Notes: a model not told the origin generated them from the sequence alone. A stretch of 64,000 bases of DNA from Epiperipatus broadwayi (GCA_028023455.1 JAQFVV010000443.1:514448-578447), one strand, 5' to 3'. Counted from the stretch's first letter, positions 21,905 through 35,977 are shown. A program made the numbers and translations.

Positions 21905-23160
21905 TGGATTTAGGCTGTCATTGAATGACTAGTATCTATTTAGCTATCCACAACTGCAACTCACTGTCAAATAAAGATTACATGAATTAGAAGAACTATC
22001 TAATATTAAATGAGAAATCATTGGAATTCATGAAGTTGTGACAGATTATTGGAACAATGCAATAATAATCTTGATAATAAGAAAGGTGATCTAAAGAAGA
22101 TATTAAATATTATATTGATATCAGATTTGTATTAGTTTTATACAAAATATCAAGATATTTACAACTAACTACCTATCATTTTGGATTCTAAACAACCAAA
22201 AGGGCAAGCTGGATTTAAAAGTGGTTCTAGTATAATGGATCATATTCAACTATTGAGAAAAGTTATAGAAAGAACCAATAAATATCAATCATTATTAGAG
22301 CTTTGAATTTGTAGATTTAAAAATGTATTTGATTCTATAAGGTTTTTACAGTGATTAAAGTTTAGAATCTTCAAGATATAAGTTGAGAATGCTTCCACAT
22401 TCTGAAGAATATTTATCAAAATACAACAGCCATAAATAGATTATATGCTGTTACCAAAAAGATTAAGATTGATCAGAGTGTATAATAAAGTGATTCCATA
22501 TTATTAAAACCTTTTACATCAGTTTTACAAAAATGTATTTTGTGCATTAAATTGGAAAGCTAAGGGAATAAAATACATAAAGATTATTTAAGTCATCTGT
22601 ATAACTAATCATAAAATTAACTTGGAGAAGTGCTTTTCATAGAAGTAAAAATATTAAAGTAAATACAACTTATGAATTAAAAAAAATGTTTTTAATAAAT
22701 GTTGTTTACTAATTCTTACTTATAGATAATCTAAGACTTTGATATTTAATAGAAGAGCAATATAGAAAGTTTAGAACATTCAAAGAAGTTGGAAGAGATG
22801 TATGTTAGTAGTAATTGAAAGAAAGGAAAAATAAAATACATGAATGAGAGAACAAACAGATATCATTGACATCATTAAAAGAATTACAAGATTGAAATGA
22901 AGCTGGTAGAAGAATTGATAATAGATAGATAGTTGAAGTTTTAAATTGGATTTCAAGAGATTGTAAAAAAAAAACATTGAAAGTGATTTTATGTGAAATA
23001 GGAAACTGAAATAAAATTTTATTGGTGTGATGCAGATAAGAGTTGTTCCAGAGAGATTTTCATCATGCAATGGATCGATAATAATTGAAAATGATAATAG
23101 TGATAACCAGAACAAGGATGAAAATATGTAAGAGTCAATTGAATAGGCTTGTGTAACTCA
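21905..23160 (+). pseudogene. RTE-type non-LTR retrotransposon relic, internally deleted
   Basis: At 21954-22030 the plus strand reads NCNSLSNKDYM and LEELSNIK-EIIGIHEVV, matching the start of the AP endonuclease of RTE elements. It then jumps directly to the reverse transcriptase: QPKGQAGFKSGSSIMDHIQL (about 22190), a degenerate motif A (FKNVFDSI), NWKAKGIK near 22550, and C-terminal fragments IARRIDNRW-like and NWISRDCKKKTLK near 22900-22960, typical of the end of RTE ORF2. Motif C is not legible. Frame changes are frequent, so the copy is old. The endonuclease-to-RT jump shows that much of the endonuclease and the N-terminal RT is missing. Confidence 0.8.
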
Positions 23161-24009
23161 GGGCATGTTGGAAGCTATTTGCTTTTTTAAAATTATTTTT
23201 ATTCATGTAAAGTATAACAATGGGAAGTAGTATTTTTTACACACGTAGAAGATTGCCTTTTAATTTTAAGTAGCAGTCTGTATGATTTGCTATCATTTAA
23301 TTAATACTTTTTACTTTTTTATTTTTATATAAAAGAGAACAAATAGAACTGTAACATATCTCTGACAAGTATTAATACATGATTATTGAAATCTGTTGAC
23401 TTTATTGTTAAAGAACATACTGAAATCTAATGAAATTTTCCAAGATGTGCAGAGAAAAAGAAAACAACCTGTAATAACACACTGCGGATCAAAGGACTTT
23501 TGAAATGCTTTCCATAGAAAAGACTAGCTTTGCTAACAGGTGATTGATTAGTAATGCTATGAATTTTTACCTTTATGTAATACCTCATTTTAATTAAAAT
23601 ATTTTTAGAAACACATTTGTAGACTAATATTAGATAGTTGTGGACTGACTTTCTGCAAAACAAACAAACAAAAAAAATCCTGTCTGGAAGTGATAAAAAA
23701 ATGTTTTATTGAGCCCAGATTTATACATAAGTTTTAGGTGTGGCAAACAAATATTGGTTAAAATAGATTACATTTACACTGAGAAGGACAAAATAATTTT
23801 GGCTAAAAATCTTTTATGTTTTAATATTATAAATGTATGGTCAGCTGCTATGTAATAACATTTTGTATTATTTACTTATAGATTATAAATTAAAGAAAAA
23901 TCAGCACAATCGCGTTTATTTATTTATTTATTTTTAATGATTACTAAAATATTATAAATACATCTTAGAACCAATACGTTATTGGGCTGACTATTAACAT
24001 ACTTGTATA
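23161..24009. other. AT-rich DNA, nothing recognised
   Basis: A minus-strand frame at 23427-23663 has no recognisable similarity. Confidence 0.4.
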
Positions 24010-26886
24010 CAGTGCCGGTGCTAATGTATGAGGTGCTTTTGGGCAAGCTGTTTTTCACCGCCCCTATTTTTTTAGGCCAGAACAAATTGAATATATACAT
24101 ATGTGCATTCTTTCACTATACCTAAATAATGAAGCACAAAATAATTAGATTACATATATATTTATAAAATTGAAATATTTTCATTACAAAGAAACTTTTT
24201 TAATTTTTAAACTAGAGAACGTTTTAATTAAGGCAGTCAGATCCAAGTCATTTAATAATTCATTTTCTATTGAGATTGTTGATAAGTTTGATAATCTTTC
24301 CTATTATATTGAGAACTTTAAATAATTTTTTATCTTCTTTAATTTTGAGAAACTTCTTTTGGCAGTGATAACTGTTATCGGTAAAGTCAAATACTTTCTT
24401 AAAGCAATGGCAGTATTAGGCAACAGTCAACTAAATGATTATTATTATTATTTTTTTCATATGTCAAAGCGTTGACCTGGAAGCGAACCCGGGCCAGCTG
24501 CATGGGAGACAGCTATGCTAATCGCTAGGCCACCAAATGCTTGACAACTAAATGATTATTATAGATCAAATTAAGAATATCCTTGATGATCATCTTTTTA
24601 TCTCAAAGGCATCTCTTTCTTCAAATAAGGATGTACCATCTACATAGCTGATCTTATTGGAATGACCTGTTAATTTTAATTCTAAATTCTTAGTGTGGTA
24701 AAATTTCATTTTCACACCAATCTGATGTATTTAATCTCACTAAACTTTAAATGTTCCATTCTATTCTTCCAAAACTTTAAACAATGACATTAATGCAGAA
24801 TCTATTATTACCATAAAGAAATGTTTAAAAATTTAATTTCAACTGATGCATTCATCTTCTGATTCATAATCAAAAAGTCTTTTCTTTATTTTTCATCTTG
24901 TAGTGGCAGTAAATGTTGACTCAATCTTTAAATCTTCTGCCATCTGAGCCACACAACTTATAATGGGTTCAAATGATTTACTGTTTTAAATTCATTCAAA
25001 TCATCTTTAATTTCTTTTAAAATTTTGATAGCTTCACTTAGGTTACAATCAGGATTTGTAACATCTTGCTAATGCCATTAATTTTACTCAAAATATCATA
25101 CCACACAGCCAAGAAATAAATAAATTTAAATGACTTTAATTTTGATGCCAATGCATTTGTCTGAAATTGTGTGCCTATGTTTTTTGTAAGATCAGTTTTA
25201 ATTTCTTATAAAGCAAGATATATTTCTTTGGCCTATAGTTTTAATGGTTGGAACACTTCAAGGACGACTTTCCATTTTATATTAGCCTATAGTTTTAATG
25301 TTAGGTTTTTTTATATGTTTAAATAAAATTGTTCATCATTTTGTGGATGCATAAAAGAAATTGTAAAATTCTTGAATTACACTTAAGAAACTAACAGTTT
25401 CAAATGAAATTTTTCAGCATCATTTACAATTAAATTGAGATTATGCACTGAAAAGAAGCACAAAAAGCTCTAGGATTATTCTCCAGTATTTTTTGCTGTA
25501 GCCCATTGTATTTACCTTTTATATTAGTGGCATTGTCATACTACTGCTCCCAAAGATTTTGAATATCGAAATTTAGTCTTTTAACATGACTTAAAGTAAA
25601 TAATATAATCCCTGTCCCATTGTGTCATCTACAGAACAAAAGCCTAGAAAATGTTCTCTAATTTCATTTGTATTTGATTTTTTATTATAACATAAGAAAC
25701 AAATTATAACTGACATTTGTTCGACTTGACTTACAATGGGGTTGTATCCAAAATAATTGAAAAATATTTACATTTTTGAACATTTCTAATATATTTTGGC
25801 TAGTAGCACCAGAAAGTAGTTGAACATTTTCATTTTGAATTTGATGTCCTAAATAATGGGTAACATTTTTTGAAGCTAGGGTTTGAATACATCATAAATA
25901 TATTGCCATAGCTAGATCAAATTTTAAGAACATTTCTATTAACTTAAAAAAATTGTTTGCACTGTTTTCGTATAACTGCTTAAATGATACATGGAAAGCT
26001 AAGTATTTTTTAGACTAAGAACTGTATTGCATTAATTATTTGTTTCATTACTGAATATCAGTCCTTTCTGTTTTATACAGCTTTTGATCTCATGAATCAA
26101 TTGCGGTATTTTTTAAAAATTTGTTCACAGTTGAGCAAATGATATGCAATTCACTTTGTTCATGTTTACTGTAAATATTTGATAAATGATGCCAGTCTTT
26201 GCATCCATATTCATTATTAAGTTGTGACTTGCCATCACTGAAAAGTTTGCAGTACAAAAAAATACCAAAACTTTAGAAATCTATAAGACTAACTATAATC
26301 TTAATTTTTTTTTTTATCTATTTGGAAATAATCTCCTATAATAAAAAGTGGAATTTTTTTTACTGACTTATCTCTTGGAAAATTCCAGTTGATGATTTGC
26401 AGAGGGTGAAGTTCAACTAAGTAGTCTCTTTTATTGAGAAAAATTGTGGTCACATACCCAGATCTTCCAAATAGAGAAATTTCTTTGAAATGTCATCAAT
26501 CTGACTTTATTCAACTAATTCTGAAACAGGAGTAACTGTTAATATTGATGACAAATCAAAACTTTATTGTTAATGGATTTCTACTTTCTTTCTTTTGGGA
26601 CATGTTGATGGTGCACATTCTGTTCTAGCTCTTTCTGCAGATGTTGATGAAATATTATCTTGTCCATCATTCACTTCTGTACAGCTTTCTTCTGAAGATA
26701 GTTGACAAATTTCAGAAGATGGAGATGCCAATGGTATTCCATTCTTCTTTTTTTTCACTGAAGATTCCAAGAACTTGTTCAAAGGGCCTAACAGTTGGTG
26801 ACACAATTCCTTTTTTGCAGCCTTCTGTTTTCTATTTTGGGCACCAGATAATGTTTTTTCCCCAGACAGATATAATTAATGAGTAA
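24010..26886 (-). pseudogene. hAT-family transposase relic (ZMYM1/TTF-finger type)
   Basis: The left end at 24010, cagtgccggtgctaatgtat, looks like the terminal repeat of this hAT group. On the minus strand the protein begins near 26875 with SGEKTLSGAQNRKQKAAKKE, then a serine-rich and acidic linker (open at 26806-26570), then ELHPLQIINWNFPRDKS-like text of the TTF-type finger region near 26400. Decayed body fragments follow: SFLCFFSVHNLNLIVNDA near 25450, and SDGRRFKD near 24945. This is the layout of the large hAT transposases annotated as zinc finger MYM-type protein 1-like. Dozens of stops rule out function. The 5' terminal repeat beyond 26900 is not identified with confidence; 27240-27300 is a candidate. 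A SINE interrupts it at 24446. Confidence 0.75.
24446..24544 (-). mobile_element. tRNA-derived SINE, family 1, with perfect 18-bp target duplication
   Basis: The minus strand reads tcaagcatttggtggcctag, an A box, then a B box in cgggttcgcttcc, ggtcaacgctttgacatatg and an A-rich tail. Flanking direct repeats caactaaatgattattat occupy 24428-24445 and 24545-24562 without a mismatch. The insertion sits in the hAT relic and is therefore younger than it. The long exact duplication indicates target-primed insertion by a LINE partner. Confidence 0.95.
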
Positions 26887-26889
26887 GAA

Positions 26890-28990
26890 TTTTTTTCATA
26901 TAAGAAAAGTCATGCTTTGGTTTTACATGAATTTATGAAAACAATTATAATTGTAAGAAATAATGGTACTATTCACATTACAGATAATATAGTGAACTAT
27001 GCAAAGAAAATAGATCTTAATGCATTTCCTATATCTACAAACAATTAATTTATGGACAGCAGGAGACTTCCACCCACCCATCCACTGCAATCTTATTTTG
27101 GACACATAGACATGAGTCTGTGTGTCCAATGGATATATGTAATGCCTGCATACATGGTAGAATTTTGTGTGGAGAATGAAAACAAATATAAAGGTTGTAG
27201 TTATATAATTATTAAAAAAATTTTCACCAATACATGACTCAATTTGATGCCCCCTTTCATAGGCACCTTTGTGCAATGAACAACCTGCACACCCACTTGC
27301 ACCCTGCCTGATTGAATAAATAGTGTTTTAAGTTTATAAATATTTTATATGCAAAACAAATAAACCTTCCAAAAAAAAACTGATTTGCTACAGCATACAC
27401 CCTTTTTTTTTTTACCAGACATTATGTCAAATAAATTCATATTTAAAATAAAGTATTATGGTATAAATTTATGAAATTTATTGTCTTGATATTTTTTGTT
27501 TAAAGATATTAAGAAATAAAATACAGAAAATTTTTTTCATAGTTAACACTTTTTTCAACCAAACAACCTCTATTTAAAAGAAAATTGTGGCCATGAAAAA
27601 ATAAAAAAAAATAAAAATTTATTTTTTGATAATCGTGAACAAAATATTTGCAAGATGTGCTTGTGTGGATATTTATTTACATGATAATACAAATAAATAA
27701 TCAAATAGTGGATTGATTGGGAATTCATATGAAGTTTGAAGACCAAAAAGAATAAAGTAGAGCTTTGATGCACGGATCGTAAGTTCCATACAGATAAACA
27801 TTCATATAAAAGCAGCTAGTGTGACCTTGGTTTAAATGAGGATTTAGTAAGATGCCATTGGAAGAATTACTTGAGCATAAGTTGTTATTACATTCAATGC
27901 ACAATGTATTAAATTAAAAATCATATAGGTTTTAAAATCAAATTTTCTATATTTTTAATAGCTGAATAATGCAATATTATAAAAAATATATATTCAGTAT
28001 ATTAAACCTTAGTGTATTGTAACATATGGCACTAATAATTCTATTTCTAATGATCTGTTATAATCAAATCAACATTCCGTCTCCATAGGCTTTCATCACT
28101 ATAATTTATTTTTACTATAAACATATTTTTTGATCTGCAATGATGGCTTCTGAGGAGGCTGGGAAAAGAAAGGATTCCCCCCCCCCCATCCTAGATTGTG
28201 TGGTGTAAATTTAATATTCTTGGAAAATTTTCATGATTGTCTGAAAATTCTACATCTAAAATATGGGAAAAAATATCGAGATAAATGACAGTTATAAAAT
28301 ACCAAAATATTGGAAAAAAAAATTTTGTGTTGACTGCTCAAGAGGAAACCTCCTATTTACTACCAACCTATTTACACCCACTTTCTTAATTTGCTTACCT
28401 ATTTTTTTTTTTTTGGAAAATATACTAAATTAATATATGACTTATTTTTTATTCTTTAATTAAAAGTGTAAATGGTTTAAATTAGCAGACCACTTAAGAA
28501 AAAAATACCTCTCTAACATTCATTTATAGCAAAAATGAAGATAAAATCACTGTCAATAAGTTAGTAGAATTCTGGATGATGATTGGTTTATCATTTTATT
28601 CATTTAATAATTAATAATTAGTTGTCTATTTAAGTTAGCTGTGGACCAGTTCAATGTAAAAAAAAAAAGTAGCCTGCGTGACAATTGAAAATATTTCTGT
28701 TTAACTTGGATTCTTATATCAGGCATGTGCATAGGTAAGCCAACTCAAAATTATGGGACTAAAAAAATTTAACAAAAAAAATCTATGACAGATAGAACAA
28801 TCTTTTATAAGTTCACTGCAGGTCAAAGTCATAGAAAAAAAATAGGCATTACTTATTATTGACTTGCTAAATATTATCATCCTTGATTTACTCTCTAGTA
28901 AAGAATACCTATACATCTATTTACTTACCAATATTGAATGGTTAAATGGATTAGCTATGGTTGGCTAAGTAAAAACATGACTGAAACTCG
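26890..28990. other. Mostly AT-rich DNA; possible hAT 5' flank at 27040-27310
   Basis: The stretch 27040-27310 is less AT-rich and includes aggcacctttgtgcaatg, which may be the decayed 5' part of the adjacent hAT element. It holds no ORF of known family. A run of C lies at about 28178-28187. The rest is low complexity. Confidence 0.35.
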
Positions 28991-31000
28991 AAAAAATTTT
29001 CAAGTGTTATTCAGTCAGGATTCGAGCACAAATCGTGGTAGAACAAGCAACTTCACTAGTACTGCGTTGTGAAATCTCGTTATGAGTCTTTCAAAACATA
29101 TATATATATAATCATCTGTATATTTTAAATTATATATGATCATATGCATATTCTAAATTAAAACTTCAGCGTTTTGTATCACAAGTTTTATTATTATTAT
29201 TTTTATTAATACTTGAATGTTTTATTTATTAAAATTAAGAACATATAAACCAACAACATTTCATTCGTTGTAATGAAAACATGTATTGCATAGGAGATTT
29301 CTACATTTGATAACGTTGAATTATATAGGTTTGTTTGCGTATGCAATAAGCAGAATTCGTAAATATGTTATACTTCCTATTAAAAAATTTTCAAATTTTT
29401 AAACATTAGTCCTATCGAATATTTGAATAATATATATATTATAGAAGTATCGTTGGCCAGATGAGTGTTAACCTATGTATTTTTTTCTTTAAATCTTTTC
29501 TTATAAAGGAGATAATATTCCGTGTCAAGTATTTGATTCAAAATCATCATAATAATCTACTAACTAATTAAAATTTCACACTTGAGAAACAAGCCCTCAT
29601 CTGTTAAAAAGTTGTAAGTATTGTTTTTCTAAAGCGACATTATCATAAAAAGTCTATTTATATAATGACATTAAATGCCAGTCTTTGCAGTTTCAAAAAA
29701 AAAAAAAAATCTATTGTCCACTAGATATATAATTTGTTCGTCGTTTATTAGCCATTATACAGAGTCCACAAATTTAAAAAAAAAACGTAAATATAAAACG
29801 AAAGGAATAAATGCTATATTTTTCTACTATATCATCGACAGATAGCTTCTGGAGTAAACGTAATTTCGAAAGACGTACAAGATGTCATTTGATAAAATTT
29901 TTAGCCCCCGACTGTTTTATTAGCATGGATTTTCCATGTAAATCAGCATGGGGTGAACGATTCATTCCGTTATGCTTCACTAATAGCCCGTACAACTATT
30001 CTACTTGTCTCATTAAGGTTGATAGTTTTAATAGTTTGTTGACTGAATTAATATAATGCCTTATAAAAAAAAAGTGTTGATGTCTCAACAGAAGATTATG
30101 TGTGTGCGCGTACATATATAGTATCATTTTTTCCCTGTACAGTTATATTATTATGATGTTACTAACTTTTACTAAATGAAAGATAAAGGCGTAAATCATC
30201 ATATATATAAATCTATTATGATTAGTTAGTCACATTATCAGTTTTTAAAAAAAACCAAAATACTAAATACCAAACTTTATATTTATTCAATAAATATTAT
30301 ATTCTAACGTACGTACAATATATATATTTATTATAGAACAGTTTTCTTATTGAAGAGTTATTTGGAAATAGGCAATGAAAAAAAAAAACACCGCTATTTT
30401 AACATATTTTCTTCTAATCCGCAATATGGATGGGCTATCATAAAACATTAACATATATTATTACCTGCATATAAAAAGCAAAAGATTAAAGGGATTTTAA
30501 ATAGTCTGCGAATCATAGCAAACCTCTACAATAGCTCCCTTTCTCCATATATCCATAAAGATAGAGACAGGTAGTAAAAGTTTAAATGAGTCTTTATCTT
30601 TATTTTTTTTTGTAACTAAGTTTAGATAAAAATCCATTTCTGTTTATCCTTAAATAGCCAGTTAAGTTATAGAATAATTCTAAATCTGATTGCAACCGAA
30701 TTTTTTTTTAATTATTAAGACAGCTAAGACTTAAATTTAGGACTAGATTCTATATAGAGAGATTTAGACAAAGGTAATTAAATGTAACAAAAACTACTTT
30801 TATTTTAGATACTATGGAATTATATAACATTCAAACGTTGTAGAAAGGAATTTTAATATCTCATATTCAATGATAGTTTAATAATGCTTTCAAGAAATTT
30901 AAAATATTTAAATCAAAGGTATAATGCTAATATGTGAGTTATGTAACATTATCTTAAATGTTTGTCAAATAAATATTTGTCCATACAAACTGTATAAATT
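28991..31000. other. CpG-retaining AT-rich region without known features
   Basis: CpG dinucleotides are clearly more frequent here than in the flanks (for example tttcgaaagacgtac near 29866, cgtacgtac near 30309, gtgcgcgtac near 30102). An 81-codon plus-strand frame at 29811-30056 includes a cysteine-bearing stretch, but I find no family for it and no supporting splice pattern. A degraded tRNA-like piece (gctcgaatcctgac on the minus strand) lies at about 29016-29029. Unique host sequence, regulatory DNA or a young unrecognised repeat are all possible. Confidence 0.35.
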
Positions 31001-32072
31001 TGAAAATTTTTACAGTAGAATATAAAACTGTAATCAGGAACACTATTGCATCATGTAATAAACTACCTCTGTCAAAATATTTAAATAACTTAAAGTTCTG
31101 ATGTGTTCAATGCAGAATAATAATCAAATAAAATTAATATTGTATGGTTATAAAAATATGAACTGTTTTATTTCTCCCCTCCTCTTGATACAATATTATA
31201 TACTTATTAAAAATATCTTTTCATTGCTTGTGGGTAAATGATAATTTTGCCCATTCATATGATCTGATTCTTAACATTCATTTGAAGTTTCTATAGTTAT
31301 TACTTTCAGTTCGTAATATTTATATTAAAATCAATCATTGTAAAATAGCATCTGAAAATTACAAATGTACCGTTTGGAGCTACCACAGAATTGTTTAGTT
31401 GTCACTGGAGTTTTTAGATGTGTGTTAACCCATGCAGTAATTTTGTTTATTTTTGAATCCAACTATTCATAATATTACCTAATTTTTTTCAATAAGCATT
31501 GATTTTTTATCATATTTAGTCTTACTTCAGGTATATTGTCACTAAAAATGGACCTACATCTTTTAGATGCTTTCAATATGTCATTTCTTTTTAGAGGCTT
31601 ATAAAAGTATCAACTTTCTGCCAGATATAATATTCTTTAATCCATGTTTGTTTTGCTTAGTATAATGAATGATGTATTAAATTGGCTTGAATGCTATATA
31701 ATCTCTAAAACCACAAATTTTTAAGAATATTTTAGAATTCTACTATTAAGAAAATATAATAGATGTATTTTAGCTTTTGTGCCATAAGATATTAAAAATG
31801 TGGGACTAATATAACAAATGTACATCCCAAAGAACATAGTTTTTCAACAAAAGGCAAGGCAAAAAAATGTAAAATCCAAAACTAAAAATAAAATATCAAG
31901 GCAATAATAATCTTAATTAATTTTTAAACAGAATACAATCTAAAAGATCATATTTAAAACACCATAAACTTTAAAAAGGTTTAAAATTAAAGAGCTTATT
32001 ATCATAAAATAAAATATTTTTTAAACACACAATCATATATATATATATATTGAACCAAAATAATGGAAATAT
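31001..32072. other. AT-rich DNA, nothing recognised
   Basis: No signal on either strand. Confidence 0.4.
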
Positions 32073-32084
32073 AATTAGGTGGTT

Positions 32085-32183
32085 CCTTTTTTTTTCATGT
32101 GTCAAATCATCAACATGGAAAATGAACCCAGGATGACTACTTGTAAGGCAGCTGTGCTAACTATTCGGCTACCAACACTTGAC
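32085..32183 (-). mobile_element. tRNA-derived SINE, family 1
   Basis: The minus strand reads tcaagtgttggtagccgaat, then tagcacagctgccttacaag, and a decayed B box (ctgggttcattttcc). An exact 12-bp duplication, aattaggtggtt, flanks it at 32073-32084 and 32184-32195. It is more diverged than the copies at 24446 and 8221, so it is probably older. Confidence 0.9.
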
Positions 32184-32195
32184 AATTAGGTGGTT

Positions 32196-35100
32196 ACTTG
32201 ATGATCATATTAATAGTGATAATAATAATTACACAAAATATAAATAACAATATTGATCTAAATAACCATAATAAAAGCTACATTTTCATGAATGAATGAC
32301 AAATATATATATTGAAGTAATACTTCATTGGAAATTTTTAATCAGTCACCAAAATCAGAAAGAGGAAAAAGTAGAAGCAAGTATAAGATTGGCTAGAAAG
32401 GGAGAGTTCTGGAGCATATAGCTTTATTTGATTATAAACATAATTTTAATTAAACTTAATGATAATAATTTAAGGCCAATTTATTACATATTTACACATC
32501 TACACACAGACATTAAATTATTTGTGTGTATATGTTTGATTGTGAAACTTTTAATTTAACTAATAAAATTTTTTTAAATTCATTTCTAAAAAAAAACATT
32601 CATTCAAACAAGGTAATTAATTATTAGATTTAAAACTAGTTGATATGTGGAAGTGATAAATAATCTAGACTGATTGTTCATTTTCATATAAAATAAAAAA
32701 TATAGAATAATAATAAAAAGGTTTTATGAAGTTATATAAATACCAAAAGGATATGTGTTATTCATTCACTCTGCTTCCAGCTCTAGAAAATAATCTGATT
32801 GTGTTATTTTTCCTGTATTTTTTTCTATTATAGAGATAGCTTGGAAAGGAACTCATTTTCCAACCATTGAGAAGTACCAACAAAACCTGAATGTATAATA
32901 AAGGTTCTAAAAGAAGTCATAAATGAATAAGTAAAAAAAAAAAACTTTTGGATTTCTATTTCTCTTATTGTTTGCCTCAGCTCTAAAATGGTATCCTAAG
33001 TATTGCATTCCATGATTATATACTAATAATTGGCTTCAAATCCATTAAAAAAAATATCAAAGTAAAAAAAAAAATTATTGTGCTGTATATGTTTTCATAT
33101 ATATTATCCTATGCAAGAAATCAAATTATCGACAAGATTTCAAATATTTTGGAATTCAGAGATGATTTATATGAGTATTCAAAGATCACTTAGGAATAGT
33201 AATGCTGTAAGTTATTTATTTATAAATTTCCACAGACTTGTGCTTAAAAAAAATCATTTAACATATTTTTCAAGTGTATCCACCTATTACACTTTGCGTT
33301 AAACAAAACACCATATTGTGTATTTTTATTTTTACAATTATCTATATATTATACTAATACATTTAATTTTAATATAATATATTTAAGTTTTCAAATCTTT
33401 ATGTGTAAAAAAAATAACATTTAATATTTAAAACATATGAAAATAAATATCTAAATAAAGTTCTTACCTTTAATAAATGGAGCATGCCATGATTGGATGT
33501 AATTATTCAAAAAGTTAGAAAAATGAAATATTAGATATTAGAATTTTATGTTATTAAAAAATGATATATTTACAATTAGTTATCAAAGAAACAAAAAAAA
33601 AGCTAAAAGTTAATCAATTATTTCTTGTTATTAAAATATTTTACTTAAAGTTTTCATAAAAGCAATTTTCTTTTAGTCGCTAGAGGAAGCTTCGGGATCT
33701 CATAACAAACTTTCTAAGAGTGGTCTTTTTAAAAATAAAATATTTTAAAAGATAATCCCCTATTAAATGACACAGTTTTTGGTTTAATAATATGTCTTTT
33801 AAGGGAATATTGCATCATAATCATTAACAATTACTGAAATGTTTAACCTGAGGGTAAAACAGTCTAAAATATCAGCCAATCAAAATCTCCTTTCTAAGCC
33901 ACCACATTTATAGCTTTGTCATAACAAAAGAAGATGTTGTCAATCAACACACAGATCTGTATATATCCATATAATGCTGACATTTCTAGGATTTTTTAAA
34001 AAAGTAATGCATTAAAATAGAAATTTTATAGAACAGAAATACTACAGATCATTGCACACTGTAATGTAAGTTTTACATATACTTTAAAACAATGTAGAAC
34101 AATAGCAATTGCAACACCAATGTAATACTTAAAAAGTGAATATTAAAGCATGGCTACTGCTGAACACTACTACTGAGTAAAGATTAAGCAATATATAATA
34201 GATGTAATTTGTTTGTTTTCCTCTTGGTGTTAGTTTAAATTATATCTGAAACTGATTATGACTAATACAAAGTTGTATATGCCTTTTTATTATGGGGGTA
34301 GTACTGATTATAATATAATATAATTATTTACCATTTGTTATTATTAAATATATTTATTGTTAGCCACACCCCATTTTCTGATTTAAGAAAAAAAATTGAT
34401 GATTTATTTTTATTTGCTTTTTATCATCAGTTAATATAGCCCTTTACCACGGACCTTACTTATACATTTGAGTTAATGAAATTATTAATATTGTATTAGT
34501 AATAAAATGATTTATATTTTACTATATGCAGTTAACACAACTCTATTATACATGCTCATGTTTTAAATTGTTATTTTACATGGCTAGTATTTTAACTAAA
34601 AAACAAGAATTATCTTCCATATGTGGTCATATTTAATGAATATTATTTGTTAATGTAGCATATATATTTCTTAATAATTTTATTAATTAATTGTATCTGT
34701 AAAGTATTTTAACTCTGAAATCTTTTAATTGTTATAATATGGGCAATATCTTTAAGATAATATGAAATGATTGATTAGGAGGATTAAGAAAATTTAAAGC
34801 TTGCAATCAGAAATTTTATGCCAGTAATGAGTGAATTTGTAAATTCATTTCCAGATGCCCCATAAAGTAAATTTACAATGATATGTATAATGTGATCATA
34901 ACTTTGTTAGAATTATATTAGAGACAATTATATAATTAGGGTTAGAGTAAATAAACTAGGTATTTAAACCAGAAAGTAAGTTATTAGAAAAAATTATTTA
35001 GGGTTTATAAAATAAAATTCAAGTTAATCTAAAAATACGTATATGAATTAAAGTGTAAGATCTTGGATCATCATTTGATATTAGTTTTGTATATATTTTT

Positions 35101-35495
35101 GTATGTAATGAATTTATTATGATATTTGTTAAAATAATGTTTTCATATGTGTATTTTTTTTATCAGTGGTTTCATTCAATACATAGATCGGAGAAAAATA
35201 GAAGTAAAAATGTTGTGTGATACTTATGGAATAAAATGGAGAAAAATTTGAGAAAAAAACTTTAAAATTAATAGTTTATTTATTTTTATTGTCAGTTCTT
35301 TATAGTGTAAAGAAAAAAAGCAGTGGGTATAATGTCATTCAATACATTGTAGAAACCTGAAATTTAAGGGCACTTTTATAAAAAATTAGAGTTTAAGTGT
35401 AATATAAATAATTTTTCAGGATTCTGGTTGTGTTGAATCAAACTATCAGGAGTTTCTAAACTATAGATAGATACTAAATTTGTAAAATTCTATTT
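32196..35495. other. AT-rich DNA, nothing recognised
   Basis: No family match, terminal repeat or RNA gene is seen in these 3.3 kb. The 74-codon frame at 33078-33302 has no visible homology. Confidence 0.4.
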
Positions 35496-35610
35496 TCAAC
35501 ATTTAAACTGCTTTTAATTCATGGTCTGATAAAGAGTGGCCTATTCCCTTTCTTTACATATATATTGAGTTATGTTTAATTTAATAATATATTAAAGCTA
35601 TATATCTGCA
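35496..35610. mobile_element. Partial copy of the 17777 MITE family
   Basis: The sequence ttcaacatttaaactgcttttaattcat...gataaag, then ctttctttacatatatattgagttatgtttaattta, aligns with 17980-18072. The left arm of the element is missing, so this is a truncated copy. It also shows that the repeat extends beyond the inverted repeat at 18032. Confidence 0.75.
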
Positions 35611-35977
35611 CACATATTTATACTTCATGTCAGTAATGTTAAAAATCATAAAGAAATTTTAAATTTAAAAGTTTCAAATACTTGGTGCTGCTTTAGAGTG
35701 TTCTCACGACCATTTTGAAATCTAAAAACCTCCCAAAAACACCACTGCCACATTCAAATCCATAAATGACATTGAATAATCCACACATGGTTGCTTGGAT
35801 GTGTCAGTGGTGGTTTTTGGGTGGTCCTTAGAATTCAAAATGGTGGTGAGTGCACTCTAAATACTAAATGTTTATAACTTCTAAAATATAAATCTTATTA
35901 AATAATAATGGCACACAGTCCCAAAGTATGTGGGAAGGGAGAAGGATGCCTTCAATGACATTCAGTATCATCCAAAA

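Noticed and set aside
22780-23115. 111-codon minus-strand ORF, apparently membrane protein
   Set aside because: It lies antisense to the C-terminal region of the RTE relic. Hydrophobicity comes from T-rich codons.
29811-30056. Host coding exon in the CpG-retaining region
   Set aside because: Open for 81 codons, but no recognisable domain, no convincing splice sites and no neighbouring exons. Kept only as part of a regional note.
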